Shown here one piece after another: positions 23,280 through 35,080 of a stretch of 64,000 nucleotides of DNA (positions are counted from its first letter, which is position 1; the number at the start of each line of letters is the position of its first letter). The notes beneath the pieces were generated by a model. It had not been told where the DNA came from and made no database searches. It saw nothing but the letters and a program-made list of their open reading frames with translations. The stretch is from Trichostrongylus colubriformis (taxonomy: Eukaryota; Nematoda; Chromadorea; Rhabditida; Trichostrongylidae), in NCBI GenBank assembly GCA_963978905.1, contig OZ022257.1, forward strand, positions 18,929,664-18,993,663, read 5' to 3'. The position numbers and the translations under genes are program-made.

Positions 23280-24430
23280 GCCGTCATTCCTAAATAGTTT
23301 TATGATTCGACTAAGGTTTCATCACAAAAAGAGTAACAAGTAAACAAGGAAACAGGCAGTAGAACCAAACCGTGACTCACGATTGCACAACACTGTGAAG
23401 TGTTTCAAATTCTGTTTTGTTTTGTCGTTTCAAGAACATGACAACACACTGACAAAACCAGGTGCATAAACGGGACATACTCCTACATGAGTTAAAGAAA
23501 GAGAACGCCGACCAAGATTGTTTAATTGAAAACGAAATGCGGGAAGTAAAAGGGGAAAATCGATGTGAATGATGTATGAGTGGTCCCGCCCGGAAATTCG
23601 CCGGCAGTGCGCCAATACGATTGCCTGGCTGTGTGGGCTGCCAAGTGGTTGGTCGGCGCAGTGCACTTCACACACTGCTTTGTTTGATCCGTAGAGTGCA
23701 GCACAAAATCATGGTGATTGGGGCGCCGGAGTATAGTTCGTGATACGGACTTCTGAATGTGTTTGCTAACATTACCCTTCATGGATTAAAGCCCAATACG
23801 TTTGCTGACTGTTTTAAAGCTAGCCTTCGAGAAATACACACAGTGTATCAGATTTAAAACCTTCATGACCATAAAAATATCACCAGGCTGCAAGGGACCA
23901 TTTTTCTCAATGCTGTAAGAGATATTACTTCCAAAGAGGAATAGTGAGGGTGCTAGGGTATCACCACAGCCAATGCATTTGTTGCCTATTTTACCTTCCA
24001 CTTATCCTCAATCATGTTATGAACCAATTAAGTGCACCTTGTTCCAAGTTAGCACCTCGGGTGTGATCTCGTTCGTTACTGGTAGGTGCATGAAACTACA
24101 ATATTTTTTTGATTGACTCCGTTGCACACGTCACATGCACCCGTTATCAACCAATAAGATTGGAGTTCCTGTCCCAATATCGACAGCGTATGACAGCATT
24201 TATAGAGGTGGAACTAGCATTTTTTCTTGGGTGGTGGAAGGTGATAAGAAGCTTGTTGACTGGGAAAGTTAGGGGATGACCGTTTTGTGAAAATATGTAA
24301 CTGAGGAATCTGCGGAAAACGATGGATACATGTCATATGGTCGGCTTAGCCTACCTGAAAGGATCAGAAAAAAAGGAAGTGGAAAATGAAGAATCGGGAA
24401 TAAGCATTATCGTAGAGTTGTCCGTATTGT
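23280..24430. other. Unassigned intergenic DNA
   Basis: Minus-strand frames at 24001-23786 (CIGCGDTLAPSLFLFG..) and 23782-23522 look protein-like in places, but neither has convincing splice sites or a recognised domain. Confidence 0.3.
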
Positions 24431-24437
24431 GTAACTA

Positions 24438-25158
24438 CAGGGGGTGCCAAAAAAGTAATTTTGTCTCCCCCACTTTCACCCCACTTTAGCCAAACTACAG
24501 CAAATTCCGTTGAGGTATTTTCATCCCCAGATTCAAGAGCAGACCTCACTCTATCTCTATACTCCGTGGCAGCCTTCTGCACGAGCAGGAACGGGAGCGT
24601 GTCACCTCAAGTGAGCAAAATCCGAAATTTCGTCGCCCTTGTTCACAACCTTGCCGAGGTCCGTTCACTCTGGGTACCTAAGGGGATTCATACTGGGTGG
24701 TGTTCTTTAACATTCCGTTTTTTCCGGGTTCCCAGCGCTCTTCGTTTTCAGGAGCGAAAACGTGCCCTTACCACTGAAACCCCTCCGGAGGCGGATTTGA
24801 GGCGTGAAAATGATACTTTGGATCATAGCAGCCTTGTCCAAGCATCAGGAGCTCTGGGACTTCCACAAACCGAAGGGCCAATCCTGAGGAAACTTCCCAC
24901 AAGAGACCTACCACGGAGCCTGGCTTCACCGTTTTAAGCGGACCCTGACAGTGTAGGTACTCCGAAGCCCGACTGCGCCGAATGAAAGTTCAATATTTTT
25001 ATAAAGATGAACGTAGGGAGCCATAGCTTGTTCCTACTTTTAGAGGAACATTTCGGGAATATTTTGCCCCAATACTTTTATTTCTTTCGTTTCCCTATGT
25101 ATTGTATGATTGGCAGATGTGAGCCGTAGGCAAAATTACTTTTTTTTGGCACTCCCTG
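24438..25158. mobile_element. 721-bp Tc1/mariner-type non-autonomous element
   Basis: Terminal inverted repeats CAGGGGGTGCCAAAAAAGTA and CAGGGAGTGCCAAAAAAAAG (right end read in reverse), continuing to TAATTTTG, with TA on both sides (24436-24437, 25159-25160). CAGGG..GTGxCAAAA ends and a TA duplication are typical of Tc1/mariner-group elements. A 158-codon plus-strand frame inside (24461-24937) does not resemble a DDE transposase, so the element is presumably mobilised in trans. Confidence 0.85.
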
Positions 25159-25285
25159 TATATTGGAATCCGCGGAAAAGGATCAAGTGGGTATCAAATG
25201 GGAGAGACTTTTCCGTGGATACCACAAAAATCTAATTTCGCGACTCTTCCGGTCGATATGTATCTAATGTGGTGCTAATGTAAGT

Positions 25286-25467
25286 GGGGTAGTACTCCAC
25301 TGTGGCTCGGCGTCTGATACTTTTGCCTTTATCTAAGCCTTAGTCTGAAAGGGTAGCCCTACCCTCCTTCAGTGAGGCTTTGGTAAAAATACACAACTGA
25401 ATGTACAAAAAAACGATTGTATAACGGTATTCGGTGAGAGACGACTGCGCGACAATGAGTGCCCCCC
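25286..25467 (-). mobile_element. GGGGCACTC short-TIR MITE family, inverted copy
   Basis: The reverse complement reads GGGGGGCACTCATTGTCGCG at one end and GAGTACTACCCC at the other, with the family interior (TTACCAAAGCCTCACT, CTAAGGCTTAG, CAGACGCCGAGCCACAG). Confidence 0.65.
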
Positions 25468-25499
25468 GCCCAACCTATTTCCACATTTCCAGCAATTAG

Positions 25500-26110
25500 C
25501 AAGTACCCAACTCCTCTCCACGAATAAAACTCTTTTTCCACCAATTCCACCTACCTATGAATTTGTGCACACAAAGGTAGAGCGATTGGATAAGATGAGA
25601 TTTCATGTGAAAAAACAATGGAACATGGTGAAAACAACTAGCACACGGGATTTCTCCAGCGAGGACATAAAGACTACCACACGCGGGCGAACATCAGTTC
25701 GATTTGACGCGATGTTCTCCTCCTGATCACATAGACATGATTACAACGTGACTGAACATGTCTTCATGGCATGTGCCGAAGTGTAAATCATGTTTGTGCA
25801 GGATGAAACTTGTCGTGCAAGTCGTGAAACCCAAGTAAAATAAATGCATCCCTGCTATTTTCATGTTGTTAATTGATAGCTATTACAAATATTGACAACT
25901 CGATAGCTATTACAAATTATGACAATTATTCAAGTGCACAAGACGGATTTGGTATTACCTATAAAGCCAAGAGGTAGCCGGGTCACAATGGCGTACAGCA
26001 CACCATTACGGTATCCTTCCGCCTATATTTATTCAGTTCAAGGCGCTATCACAGTATATACGACTGCAGAATACGCTTTGTTCAATACTTCGAGTGTAAA
26101 CGGGGTATAA
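25500..26110. other. Unassigned intergenic DNA
   Basis: No gene or repeat copy identified. A short duplicated GATAGCTATTACAAAT lies at 25876-25918. Confidence 0.4.
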
Positions 26111-26112
26111 TG

Positions 26113-26398
26113 TAACCAGTTGGCGGGCGCACACTACTGCGCGCGATTCATGGCGATGTTGTGCAAAACGGTTTGATCGGCACGAACACGGTTGTGTATG
26201 GAATTGCGCGAAAATTTCCTTTCCTCTGCTTTCAGCTGAGCTATTGAATTGGAAAAAAACAGAGAAGATGGCGTGATAAAAAAACATTCCGGTGCTATGA
26301 TACTTCAGTCGCTTTGCATCGGACCCATTTTGCACGTTGTCAACATGAATCGCGCGCAGTAGTGTGCGCCAGCCAACTGGTTCAGGTCATATTCGGGA
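26113..26398. repeat. Palindromic block (MITE-like) of composite repeat H
   Basis: Arms of ~60 bp: CCAGTTGGCGGGCGCACACT..GCGCGATTCATG at the left and CATGAATCGCGCGCAGTAGTG..CCAACTGG at the right. The same palindrome opens unit 2 (44455-44745) and unit 3 (46164-46435), and a lone right arm is at 50850-50905. Confidence 0.75.
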
Positions 26399-26542
26399 AT
26401 TCGGATAGTTTAGAGATCGATAAATTGTATTCGATCGCATCGATTGGTAACATTTCATCCACCTGCTGAGCATCTAATTCCTACACATTGATGGCAGATC
26501 CATATCCCGATTATCGATGTTTTTCGTTTTCGTAAACACGCC

Positions 26543-26997
26543 TGTAGGGAATATGGCTCCGATAGTTGTGTATGTAAATAAGTGTATAAATTACTTGGGG
26601 TCGAGTCCGACGTCGTTGTTCAAATGGGGCAGACGCCTCCGGACATATCCACGGGATATGGTTACAGCTACGCGTGAAAATCCTCGGGATATGAGGCTGA
26701 GTTACCCGGGATATGACCCACGGGCAAGCGCGAGGCACGACAAGGCTCTTCCCCCATAAAACCCAATAAATAGGCTGGGAAGAACTATATAGTAGTTCTT
26801 CGGGTTCTCCGAGTTTCGGGTTCTCCGGGTTCTCCAAGGGTTTCATTTTGATTACACCTCCTCATCTCTCTCTCTTTATATCCTTTTTCTTATTTGTGTT
26901 AATTTGAGTCGGACACGACTTTTGTTATTATAATAAACATTACACGTTTCGTTCACGTCACATATTATTCGACTCGCGTTCTCATTACTGTTCGACT
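26543..26997 (+). repeat. LTR of element A, left
   Basis: Matches 34466-34915 along its length with scattered substitutions and a 3-bp indel. Contains CCATAAAACCCAATAAATA, which could serve as TATA or polyadenylation signal. Confidence 0.9.
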
Positions 26998-27299
26998 TTG
27001 GGGCCAAGCCGGTGACTCGGATAAGAGTTCATTTTTCAGGCTTACATGGAAACCAGTCGGGTTGGCCGGCTGACGCCGGCCAACCCTCCTGGACTCGGTC
27101 CTCGTAGGGCGGCTTCGCCGCCCCGGCAGGGTGGCTTTGGGGCTTTCTGTTTTGTAGCGAGGAGCGACTCTCGGCTCGCCGCTAGCGCGGCAGGAATAGG
27201 CTCTGTGTATAGGGAGCGCACATAGCAGCAGGGAACGGATAATATGCGGCTTGTATATATTGTGAGCAAATCTCCAACGATCATCGGTTTTGGTTAAAA

Positions 27300-27620
27300 C
27301 TAAGAGACACCACACCCATCTGTAACTTCTTCCCCACTGAAGGCAAAACCCCTTAAAAGAAAGGTAGGATTCGATCCGAACACAAAAATAGAACTGAAGC
27401 ACTTAGTAGTACCAAAGTAAGGAAGATGGATCGAAACGGTCAAAAAATCCAAGAAAGAAGACCCCCTTCCCATCGTTGATCCAAGTGTGTAAGGCACATT
27501 CGCAGAGGGGCGGCAATGCTAAAAGGAGCGGCAGCAGTTGGAGGTGTCTCATCGTGAGCGCTGAGACGCTCCGTAGTAAATGACTTTTGAGGATTGAAAG
27601 TTTGGAGAGGGCGTGCATGT
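27300..27620 (-). repeat. Dispersed repeat F, inverted partial copy in element A leader
   Basis: The reverse complement of 27421-27485 reads AACGATGGGAAGGGGGTC..GGATTTTTTGACCGTTTCGATCC, matching repeat F at 21420-21480. Diverged; boundaries approximate. Just upstream, 27050-27290 is a GC-rich hairpin-forming repeat (GGCCGGCTGACGCCGGCC). Confidence 0.5.
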
Positions 27621-27759
27621 ATCAGTTCTATAAGAAACATTGACCTTAACTGATTGCCGAGAGATACACCTGATAATAACACACCACTCCCTAATGGTAA
27701 CCGAGAACAAACAGTCACTTTGTGAGTGTGGTACCAATATTGCAGTTATGGCCGGGCTA

Positions 27760-29230
27760 GGCTTAGAACTTATGTACTCTATACACAAGGGGTTGACGTG
27801 TACAGAGTACATAAATTTGGTGGGTTGACTCCTACCCAATCCTAACCTGCCCGACCTCCACACACCCGTACCTAATTTGCTTCTTGTGTGCTCCCTACAT
27901 TTTGGTCTGTCCCTATCCAGTTCTTACTCGCACGACCTGAGCAGTCCCATTCCTGACCTACCCAATTTTCGCAACCCAAGCGAGGGTTTATAAATTTGAG
28001 TACCCACCGGTTTTGGCGCAGGCCCCGCCCATAGTGGGCGGAGCTAACCTTAAAACTTATATGCTCCATACACATGACTCCTACCCAATCCTAACCTGCC
28101 CGCCCTCCACAGGCCCGTGCCTTATTTGCTTATTGCACCCTTCACTTTGGTCAGTCCCTCCCCAGTCCTTACATGCGCGACTTCAACAGATAGGCTTAGA
28201 ATTTATGTGCTCCGTACACTTATGTTTTCCTCTACGCTCTCCTAACTTGCCCTACCTCTACAGGCCCGTTCCTAATTTGCTTCTTGTGTGCTCCCTACAT
28301 TTTGGTCTGTCCCTATCCAGTCCTTACTCGCACGACTTCAACAACCCTTTCCTAACTTGCCCGATTTTCCGCACTTAAGCGAGGACCTAAATTCGTTTAT
28401 TCATCGATTTCGGCGCAAGCCCCTCCCATGGTGGGCGGAGTTATGCTTAGAACTTATGTGGTCCGTACACTTGGTCCCTACCCAATACTAACCTGCCCGA
28501 CCTCCACAGCCCGTGCCTAATTTGCGTTCCCTGTGATCTGTGTTCCCTTTACTTTGGTCAGTCCCTCCCCAGTCCTTACATGCGCGACTTCAACAGACTC
28601 TTTCCTAACTTGCCCGATTTCCAACACCTGAGCGAGGACATAAATTCATTTATTCACGATTTCGGCGCAAGACCCGCCCATGGTGGGCGGAGCTAGGCTT
28701 AGTTCTTATATGCTCTGTACAGTTGAGATGAGGCCCTACCAAGTCTTAACTTGCACGATCCCTGCAGGCACTCTTGATTTAGCCGATTTTTTCAACCATT
28801 TCTGCGAAAGCCCCGCTCACGGTGGGCGGAGCTAGGCTTAGTCCTTAATGAGCTCCGCACACTTTGGTCAACCCCTACCCATCCCCAACTTGCCCGACCT
28901 CTGCACGTTGCAATTGAGTTGAAAGTAGATTATGTGACAAAAAACGGACACATGCACACACACACACATAAACACACCACTTCTGGTTTTAGCTTGCCTC
29001 TCATGTGCTCCGTACATTTTGGCTTACCCCAAGCCATCCCTAACTTGCCCGACCTCTACAGGTCCATTCCTAGCCTGCCTGATTTTTGGAACCTGAGCGT
29101 GGACTTAAATTTGAACACCGGCAGTTTCCGCGCAAGCCTCGCTCACAGTGGGCGGAGCTAGGCTTAATTCTTATGTGCTCTGTGCGCTTAGGTCAGCATC
29201 TACCCAGTTCCAACATGCCCGACCTTTCCA
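27760..29230 (-). repeat. TGGGCGGAGC repeat family, long array in element A leader
   Basis: GGTGGGCGGAG (or AGTGGGCGGAG) recurs near 28033, 28430, 28680, 28820 and 29148. Between them are TCCTAACCTGCCCGACCTCCAC and TTACTTTGGTCAGTCCC blocks. The array inflates the 5' region of element A and contains no coding sequence. A (CA)n tract lies at 28954-28970. Confidence 0.65.
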
Positions 29231-29339
29231 GACAGCAGTTCAGTTGAGACAACATAACAATGGGATAGGGGTGTATGTGGTGCAGACAGGTTGTAAATGA
29301 TTGACGCTGGACTGTGGGAGTGACATGGGTACCCTCGGT

Positions 29340-30472
29340 GTATCCCTAGGTGTAATTTCCTTACCGGCCCATCACAACACAGCTGCGTCGCCATTCGCCT
29401 TTCGAGGCTCCTTATCAGCCCTTCAGTTGCTATCACATCCGTTCCCTCACCATTGATATCCCCTTACCACCCCTACATTACCTTAAAAATTCAGGATCCC
29501 AGCTTTGCTGCGACGCGAGATATGAATTTCCCGCCATTCGCCTTTCGAGGCTCCTTATCAGCCCTTATCAGTTGCTATCACTTCCGTTCATTCACCATTA
29601 ATGTCCCCTTACCACCCCTACATTACCTTAAAAATTCAGTATCCCAGCTTTGCTGCGACGCGAGATATGAATTTCCCGCCATTCGCCTTTCGAGGCTCCT
29701 TATCAGCCCTTAACAGTTGCTATCACTTCCGTTCATTCACCATTAATGTCCCATTACCACCCCTTCATTACCTTAAAAATTCAGTATCCCAGCTCTGCTG
29801 CGACGCGAGATATGAATTTCCCGCCATTCGCGTTCGAGGCTCCTTATCAGCCCTTATCAGTTGCTATCACTTCCGTTCCTTCACCATTGATGTCCCCTTA
29901 ACACCCCTACATTACCTTAAAAATTCAGGATCCCAGCTTTGCTGCGACGCGAGATATGAATTTCCCGCTATTCGCCTTTCGAGGCTCCTTATCAGCCCTT
30001 ATCAGTTGCTATCACTTCCGTTCCCTCACCATTAATGTCCCCTTACCACCCCTACATTACCTTAAAAATTCAGTATCCCAGCTCTGCTGCGACGCGAGAT
30101 ATGAATTTCCCGCCATTCGCCTTTCGAGGCTCCTTATCAGCCCTTATCAGTTGCTATCACTTCCGTTCCTTCACCATTGATGTCCCCTTAACACCCCTAC
30201 ATTACCTTAAAAATTCAGGATCCCAGCTTTGCTGTGACGCGAGATATGAATTTCCCGCTATTCGCCTTTCGAGGCTCCTTATCAGCCCTTATCAGTTGCT
30301 ATCACTTCCGTTCCCTCACCATTGATGTCCCCTTAACACCCCTACATTACCTTAAAAATTCAGGATCCCAGCTTTGCTGCGACGCGAGATAGAAATTATG
30401 CGGTGAGCGGACAGACACACACACACACACACACAGACAAACAAACACACCAAACTTCTGCTTTATATATAG
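29340..30472 (+). repeat. ~145-bp satellite array, truncated copy of composite repeat H
   Basis: CACCATTRATRTCC landmarks at 29448, 29593, 29738, 29882, 30027, 30172 and 30317 give a period of 144-145 bp and about seven nearly identical units. The array ends in the same tail as repeat H: CAGCTTTGCTGCGACGCGAGAT, then (AC)n and TTATATATAGAG. It lies within element A, so repeat H also transposed or was captured there. Long ORFs here are repeat-driven. Confidence 0.85.
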
Positions 30473-30475
30473 AGT

Positions 30476-32424
30476 ATGATATCTATCTCAAGTGAAATTG
30501 ATGGTGCTATGGATTATGGCAATGAAGAAAACGCTAGTCAGCCATTGAACAACTGGGAAGAACTCGAAGTGAGTTGCCAGTTTGAAGAATTAAATGTTTC
30601 GTTCAGAAATATTCTTGTGCGGCTGGACGATGTTATAAATGACCAAATTAGAAATTTTTCTCGCGTGAAGCGAGATAATATAATGGGTACAGTACGTGAT
30701 AGTGTACAACTTACCATTACTAAGGTCAACAAGCGTTTAGAAGAAATTGCGACTAACGACAAAGAATCATTTTTTGAAGAAATTCAAATGTCGGAGATAG
30801 AGTTGCGAGATTTCTTGCCAAAAGTAAGCGCTCACAGCCGCACACTTTGTGATGTAGCTCTGAGTTTAGGATGTGAACTCCACCAAGTTAAAGAAACTGT
30901 CAATAGTAAGTGTGAAACGCTAGATAATTCAGAAAAAGAGTTGAAGGAAAGGGACAGAGAGATCGAAGATCTTAAGAATCAACTAGGTTCACTTCAGGAA
31001 CAAGTTGGACACCTGGAAAAAGGACCCTCACCGCCCGATTGTGCGATGCCAACGGCAGGTGAGAAAGTTGATAGTTGGCGTGCAGTACGCAGCCATTTCA
31101 TGTCCTCAGGGTTCCTCAAGTTTCTGTTCAGGTAGTGAACGAATCCCCGCATATGAGCGATGGACGTCATTGCACCCAAAGTCTGGCGTCACAAAATTCG
31201 TCTCGACACTACTGGCAGGAATCTTCCCAGAGTCGACAATTGGTGAGTCTTTGTCAGACGTTAATAAAGCCTGTAGGCAAGAGAACGGGGACCCTGTGAG
31301 CAACATGTTTATTGTTTTCAAAGAGGTATTTAAAACACAGTGTGTAGCGGAGGTAAAAAAATACAGCGGTAAAAATTCGTTTAGCGAATTTTTACGGTCG
31401 CTGGATGTTAAAGACAGTGTTCGCGATAATATGGGTGACAGGGAACGCCAAAAGAAGGCATGCATTTTAAAATTACGGGGCTGAAAGGCCGATCTATGGC
31501 GAAATCCCCCGCAAAAGGCGCCCCCTTCAGCTGTGGCGGAGGCGGCCTCGTCAGGGCAAGCCGCCTTGGACAAGGGCAGCCCGCCTCCTAGCGACGTGAT
31601 TAGTGGGTGGTCAAGGTACAGTTGGTCAAGGAAATCGGCAGGACTGAAAGTATCGCATCGCGCTTTCTTACTTTTAGCTTGAAGCCACCGCATGAAAATA
31701 GATGCTGTCGCATTTCCGAACATCCCTTCATGTTTACGTCTTGGTAATGCCAATGGAAAACCTATGCGGACTACCCGCGTCTTGACGGAAAGGTCGTCCG
31801 CGCCTAGAACCAACGGTGGGAAGAGGTCTTATTTCTCGAGTTTTTTGGCCATTTCCAGCCGTTTTTTCTCCACCATCCTGTTACTAGACATCTCGGCTTT
31901 CATATTCACTACTTCCTTAACTTTTCATCCGGATTTTCGCGAAAGCTGCCTTTAAGTTCCCCTCAACGCTCTGGCGTGATTCAGATAGGCGCGACCTACT
32001 GGTAAATCACTTGGAAGGGACAGCATTAGCCTTATATAAGGGCCTACCTCAAACAGTTCAGGAAGGAACTTATGAAGAGGTTGTCCATGCTCTTAAAATG
32101 GCCCGTAGGAACCCTTGTGAAAGGTTGAAGAATGTTCGAGAATGGGAGAAGCTCACAAAAAGACCTGGAGAGTCTGTGACTGATTTTTGTTGTCGGATGG
32201 AAGACTTATCTCGGAGGATACACCCTAGTTCGGAATGGGACTTCATAAGGGGATCCAAATTATATGTACTCATGCCTTCAGCATTGGCAAAACTCGTATC
32301 ATATGTTAGCCGTCCTAGACGTCCCGATGGTAATGTCTATACTGAGGTCAGGCGAGTAGCTCTGCTGCTCGAAAAACTGCAGGCTGATGGATACATCGCC
32401 TCAAGTAGACAGGGATGGTCTTAA
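30476..32424 (+). pseudogene. Gag of element A, broken
   Basis: The first open part, 30476-31135, is coiled-coil-like (EELNVSFRNILVRLDDVIND; KELKERDREIEDLKNQLGSL). The frame shifts near 31060 and continues to 31484 (SGVTKFVSTLLAGIFPESTI). Repeat F then interrupts it. Gag resumes at ~31968 (RRDLLVNHLEGTALALYKGL, then EWEKLTKRPGESVTDFCCRM) up to the stop at 32424. The latter segment matches the style of gag in element B (LKRRTGQSVSEFCVVLERLG). Structural protein of virus-like particles when intact; here non-functional. Confidence 0.75.
31482..31967 (+). repeat. Dispersed repeat F, copy 3, inserted in gag of element A
   Basis: Shares landmarks with copies 1 and 2: GGCGAAATCCCCCGCAAAAGG, AACATCCCTTCATGTTTACG, CTACCCGCGTCTTGACGG and TCTTATTTCTCGAG. 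Gag is open on both sides. Confidence 0.75.
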
Positions 32425-32513
32425 AATAGAATATCAGATCCGAAATCGACCAGTCCACAGAAACCTTCATTTGCGAAGGGAACCACTAGCCAGAGGGCAA
32501 CTGCATTCCCTAA

Positions 32514-34118
32514 CAAAGTTCAACGAAATGCTACATTTGTGGTAATGAGGGGCATGCGGCAGCACGCTGTATGAAAAGGGAAAAACCCAAGAACCGTTAC
32601 AACAGAGAAAGTGGTAACAGTGGGGGTCCCAACCACACTAGAAACAACGCAGCGGGCGGAATTTCGCTTGTAACTGAGTTGGACAGATGCTGTAAAGCAG
32701 TTCAAAGAAAAGGAAGTGCGGTAAAGCCCGAACCCAAAGCTGTTGGTAAGCCAAGCACATGCGAAGTGGAGGTTTTTTGCATGTTGACAAAGGGTCTTAT
32801 AGATACCGGACCTGTCATTTCGATAATCCCCGTAGGCCTTCTCAAGCAGGCACGCCAACATGGCGTCGACCTCGATGCCAAGGCATGTATAGTGGGTGAT
32901 GGTAAGCAGCTCAAACTTTTTGACGCCTCAGGGAACCCAATGACATTTCTTTCGGAAGTTGTTACGGAAGTTAGAGTCAAGGGGGGAGGCACAGCATCCA
33001 TTCGCATGCATGTCCAACAAAGTAAGGATAGTACCATACTGATAGGGACCAATGCTCTGCAGGAGCTTGGAATTTCAGTGCAACTATCCCCGAACCCACA
33101 GGAAAGTTTCCATTCTACGAGAAGTAGAAATGAAAGCGAACCCGCTGAAGCTGCATACGCAGACAGAAGAGTTGTCGTCGCACCAGGCGAAGTTGCCACA
33201 GTAGGAATTGTAGGCGGGACTCGCGGAGCTTGCTTGTTCTGGTCCAAAAGCCCTCGTATTGATTCGGGTGTATGCCAAGTAAAACGAGGAGAGGTCGAGT
33301 TATCCGTGTGGAACAAAGGTTCCGAACCATGGACAAACCGAAGGGAGAACATAGGCACAGAGTATGTGGAGGGAACCGCTAATGCAGTAGCAGATGCGTT
33401 ATCCCGGTGTCTTCCTCCTCACCGAAATTCGGTTCATGGTTATGCGGAAGACGAAAAAATGGTCTGCGTGGTTCAAGAGCATGATTGGCTAATCGAACTT
33501 CGTCAGGACCCTGACTTCCGACCTGTAATTGAATCTATTGAACGAGACAGCTTCGAAGAAGTAAGGCTTCCCAGGCATATTAAGGTTCTTAGTACTACAG
33601 ACTTTCTTTTACATAAATTACAATTAAGCCTCATCAATGAGGATGGATCTTTATCTGCAGTGGTACCACGCTCTAAAAGACGCGACATTTTCGATGAATC
33701 TCATTCCGGCATTCGTGGTGGGCATTTTAATGCCAAAAAAGTGTTGGCACAAATGAGAAAAACGTTTTATTGGCCGGGAATGTTCCAAGATTTGGTTACC
33801 TGGTATCGAGGCTGTAAAAGGTGCTTTTTGACCGATAAAAGAGCAGAAAACGTGTCATTTGATTATTTGGTAAAATTACCAGAAGATATAGATAATGCCC
33901 TGGTTATGGGTAATACTACGCGCGGTAAACGCGGAAGAAGAAAAGTATTGTTTTCAGGTTCAGGGATTAATAAAATTCTAGCGTCTAAACATCTTATTTC
34001 AGCTCCACGCTCTCTTCATCCAACCGTGAACGTCACGTCGACTTTCGATGCTCTGGCAATATCAATGATCAGCATAGGATGTGCGAAGCGAAAGTACTAC
34101 TTGAAGAAATTTTGCTGA
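32514..34118 (+). pseudogene. Fused gag-knuckle/protease/RNase H end/integrase-finger ORF of element A
   Basis: One uninterrupted frame joins a CCHC zinc knuckle (CYICGNEGHAAARC at 32529), an aspartic protease active-site segment (LIDTGPVISIIPVGLL, 32808-32855) and a linker alignable with element B up to ENIGTE. At ~33360 it jumps directly to the RNase H end YVEGTANAVADALSR, then to the integrase H2C2 finger (HSGIRGGHF..CKRC, ~33700-33825). It then jumps to FDYLVKLPEDIDNALVMGNT, alignable with the post-integrase region of element B. Two in-frame deletions removed reverse transcriptase and the integrase core. The frame stays open for over 500 codons, so a chimeric protein is possible but without polymerase or integrase activity. 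Confidence 0.8.
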
Positions 34119-34464
34119 ATACGTCATTGATGTCATATTGTTTCCAGTCGTTGTTTAATCTTAGTCGCTTAATCACAGTTTCAACACAATCTCATACCCC
34201 TGAAAATATTCAATTAGCCCGATTGCTCGATAATATTACCGCGTCTTCATTTGAATTCGCGATGAGTTTCTATCGCAGCCGTTACATCTACGTCGCTCTC
34301 GCTAGTGCCGCGGACGCAGGCACAATGGTTGCGGGATTTCCGACAAGACACGACCGAATACGTCAAATTCGCTCCTCAATAAGGATTTCAGGAGCACCTT
34401 CTCGCGGAAAACGCGGGCGGACTTATTACGAGCGCAGGGAGCGCTCAGTACTTTCAGGGCCCCC
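34079..34464 (+). pseudogene. 3' coding remnant of element A
   Basis: An overlapping +1 frame reads CEAKVLLEEILLNTSLMSY and continues to the LTR. CEAKVLLEEI is faintly similar to CAKILYDAI near the end of the extension ORF of element B, suggesting the same region after a frameshift. Confidence 0.4.
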
Positions 34465-34465
34465 A

Positions 34466-34915
34466 TGTAGGGAATATGGCTCCGATAGTTGTGTATGTAA
34501 ATAAGTGTATAAATTACTTGGGGTCGAGTCCGACGTCGTTGTTGAAATGGGGCAGACGCCTCCGGACATATCCACGGGATATGGTTACAATTACGCGTGA
34601 AGTTCCTCGGGATATGAGGCTGAGTTACCCGGGATATGACCCACGGGCAAGCGCGAAGCACGACAAGGCTCCTCCCCCATAAAACCAATAAATAGGCTGG
34701 GAAGAAATAGAAAGTAGTTCTTCGGGTTCTCCGAGTTTCGGGTTCTCCGGGTTTCCCAAGAGTTTCATTTTGATTACACCTCATCTCTCTCTCTTTATAT
34801 CCTTTTTTTATTTGTGTTAATTTGAGTCGGACTCGACTTTTGTTATTATAATAAACATTACACGTTTCGTTCGCGTCACATATTATTCGACTCGCGTTCT
34901 CATTACTATTCGACT
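34466..34915 (+). repeat. LTR of element A, right
   Basis: Preceded by TTTCAGGGCCCCCA, the probable polypurine-tract region; element B has a comparable TTTCAGGGGGCGGCA before its right LTR. Followed by the CGCC target duplicate. Confidence 0.9.
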
Positions 34916-35080
34916 CGCCTCACTATTTGGAATTTTGCATAGTCTAGCGGTCGATACTCAGGGTTGCTGCTAGTACCGCATTATAAAATGATTCCGAGTG
35001 AATCGCTTGCTTTGCTATCACGAATGTAGGTTGTATCATGATTATCAATGTAGATCGCAGTATCAAGAGAAATGCACCAT

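Larger units (their letters stand above)
26543..34915 (+). mobile_element. Gypsy-type LTR retrotransposon A, deletion derivative
   Basis: LTRs 26543-26997 (455 bp) and 34466-34915 (450 bp) are roughly 96% identical by eye and start TGTAGGGAATATGG. The element is flanked by CGCC on both sides (26539-26542, 34916-34919), a 4-bp duplication. A candidate primer-binding site TGGGGCCAAGCCGG begins just after the left LTR. The interior holds a repeat-filled leader, gag fragments, zinc knuckle, protease, the last part of RNase H and the integrase zinc finger. Reverse transcriptase and the integrase core are deleted. Confidence 0.9.

Noticed and set aside
29453..30325. Several overlapping ORFs of 74-144 codons reading MNFPPFAFRGSLSAL repeatedly
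   Set aside because: They arise from the ~145-bp satellite; the frame changes between units and the same peptide recurs in different phases. Not a gene.
29340..30472. Regular repeats that might suggest a CRISPR array
   Set aside because: The whole ~145-bp unit is conserved with no variable spacers, and the genome is eukaryotic.
31106..31813. 235-codon minus-strand ORF across gag of element A and repeat F
   Set aside because: It spans two unrelated sequences and is the antisense of gag; a shadow frame.
32702..33358. 218-codon minus-strand ORF
   Set aside because: Antisense shadow of the protease region in element A.
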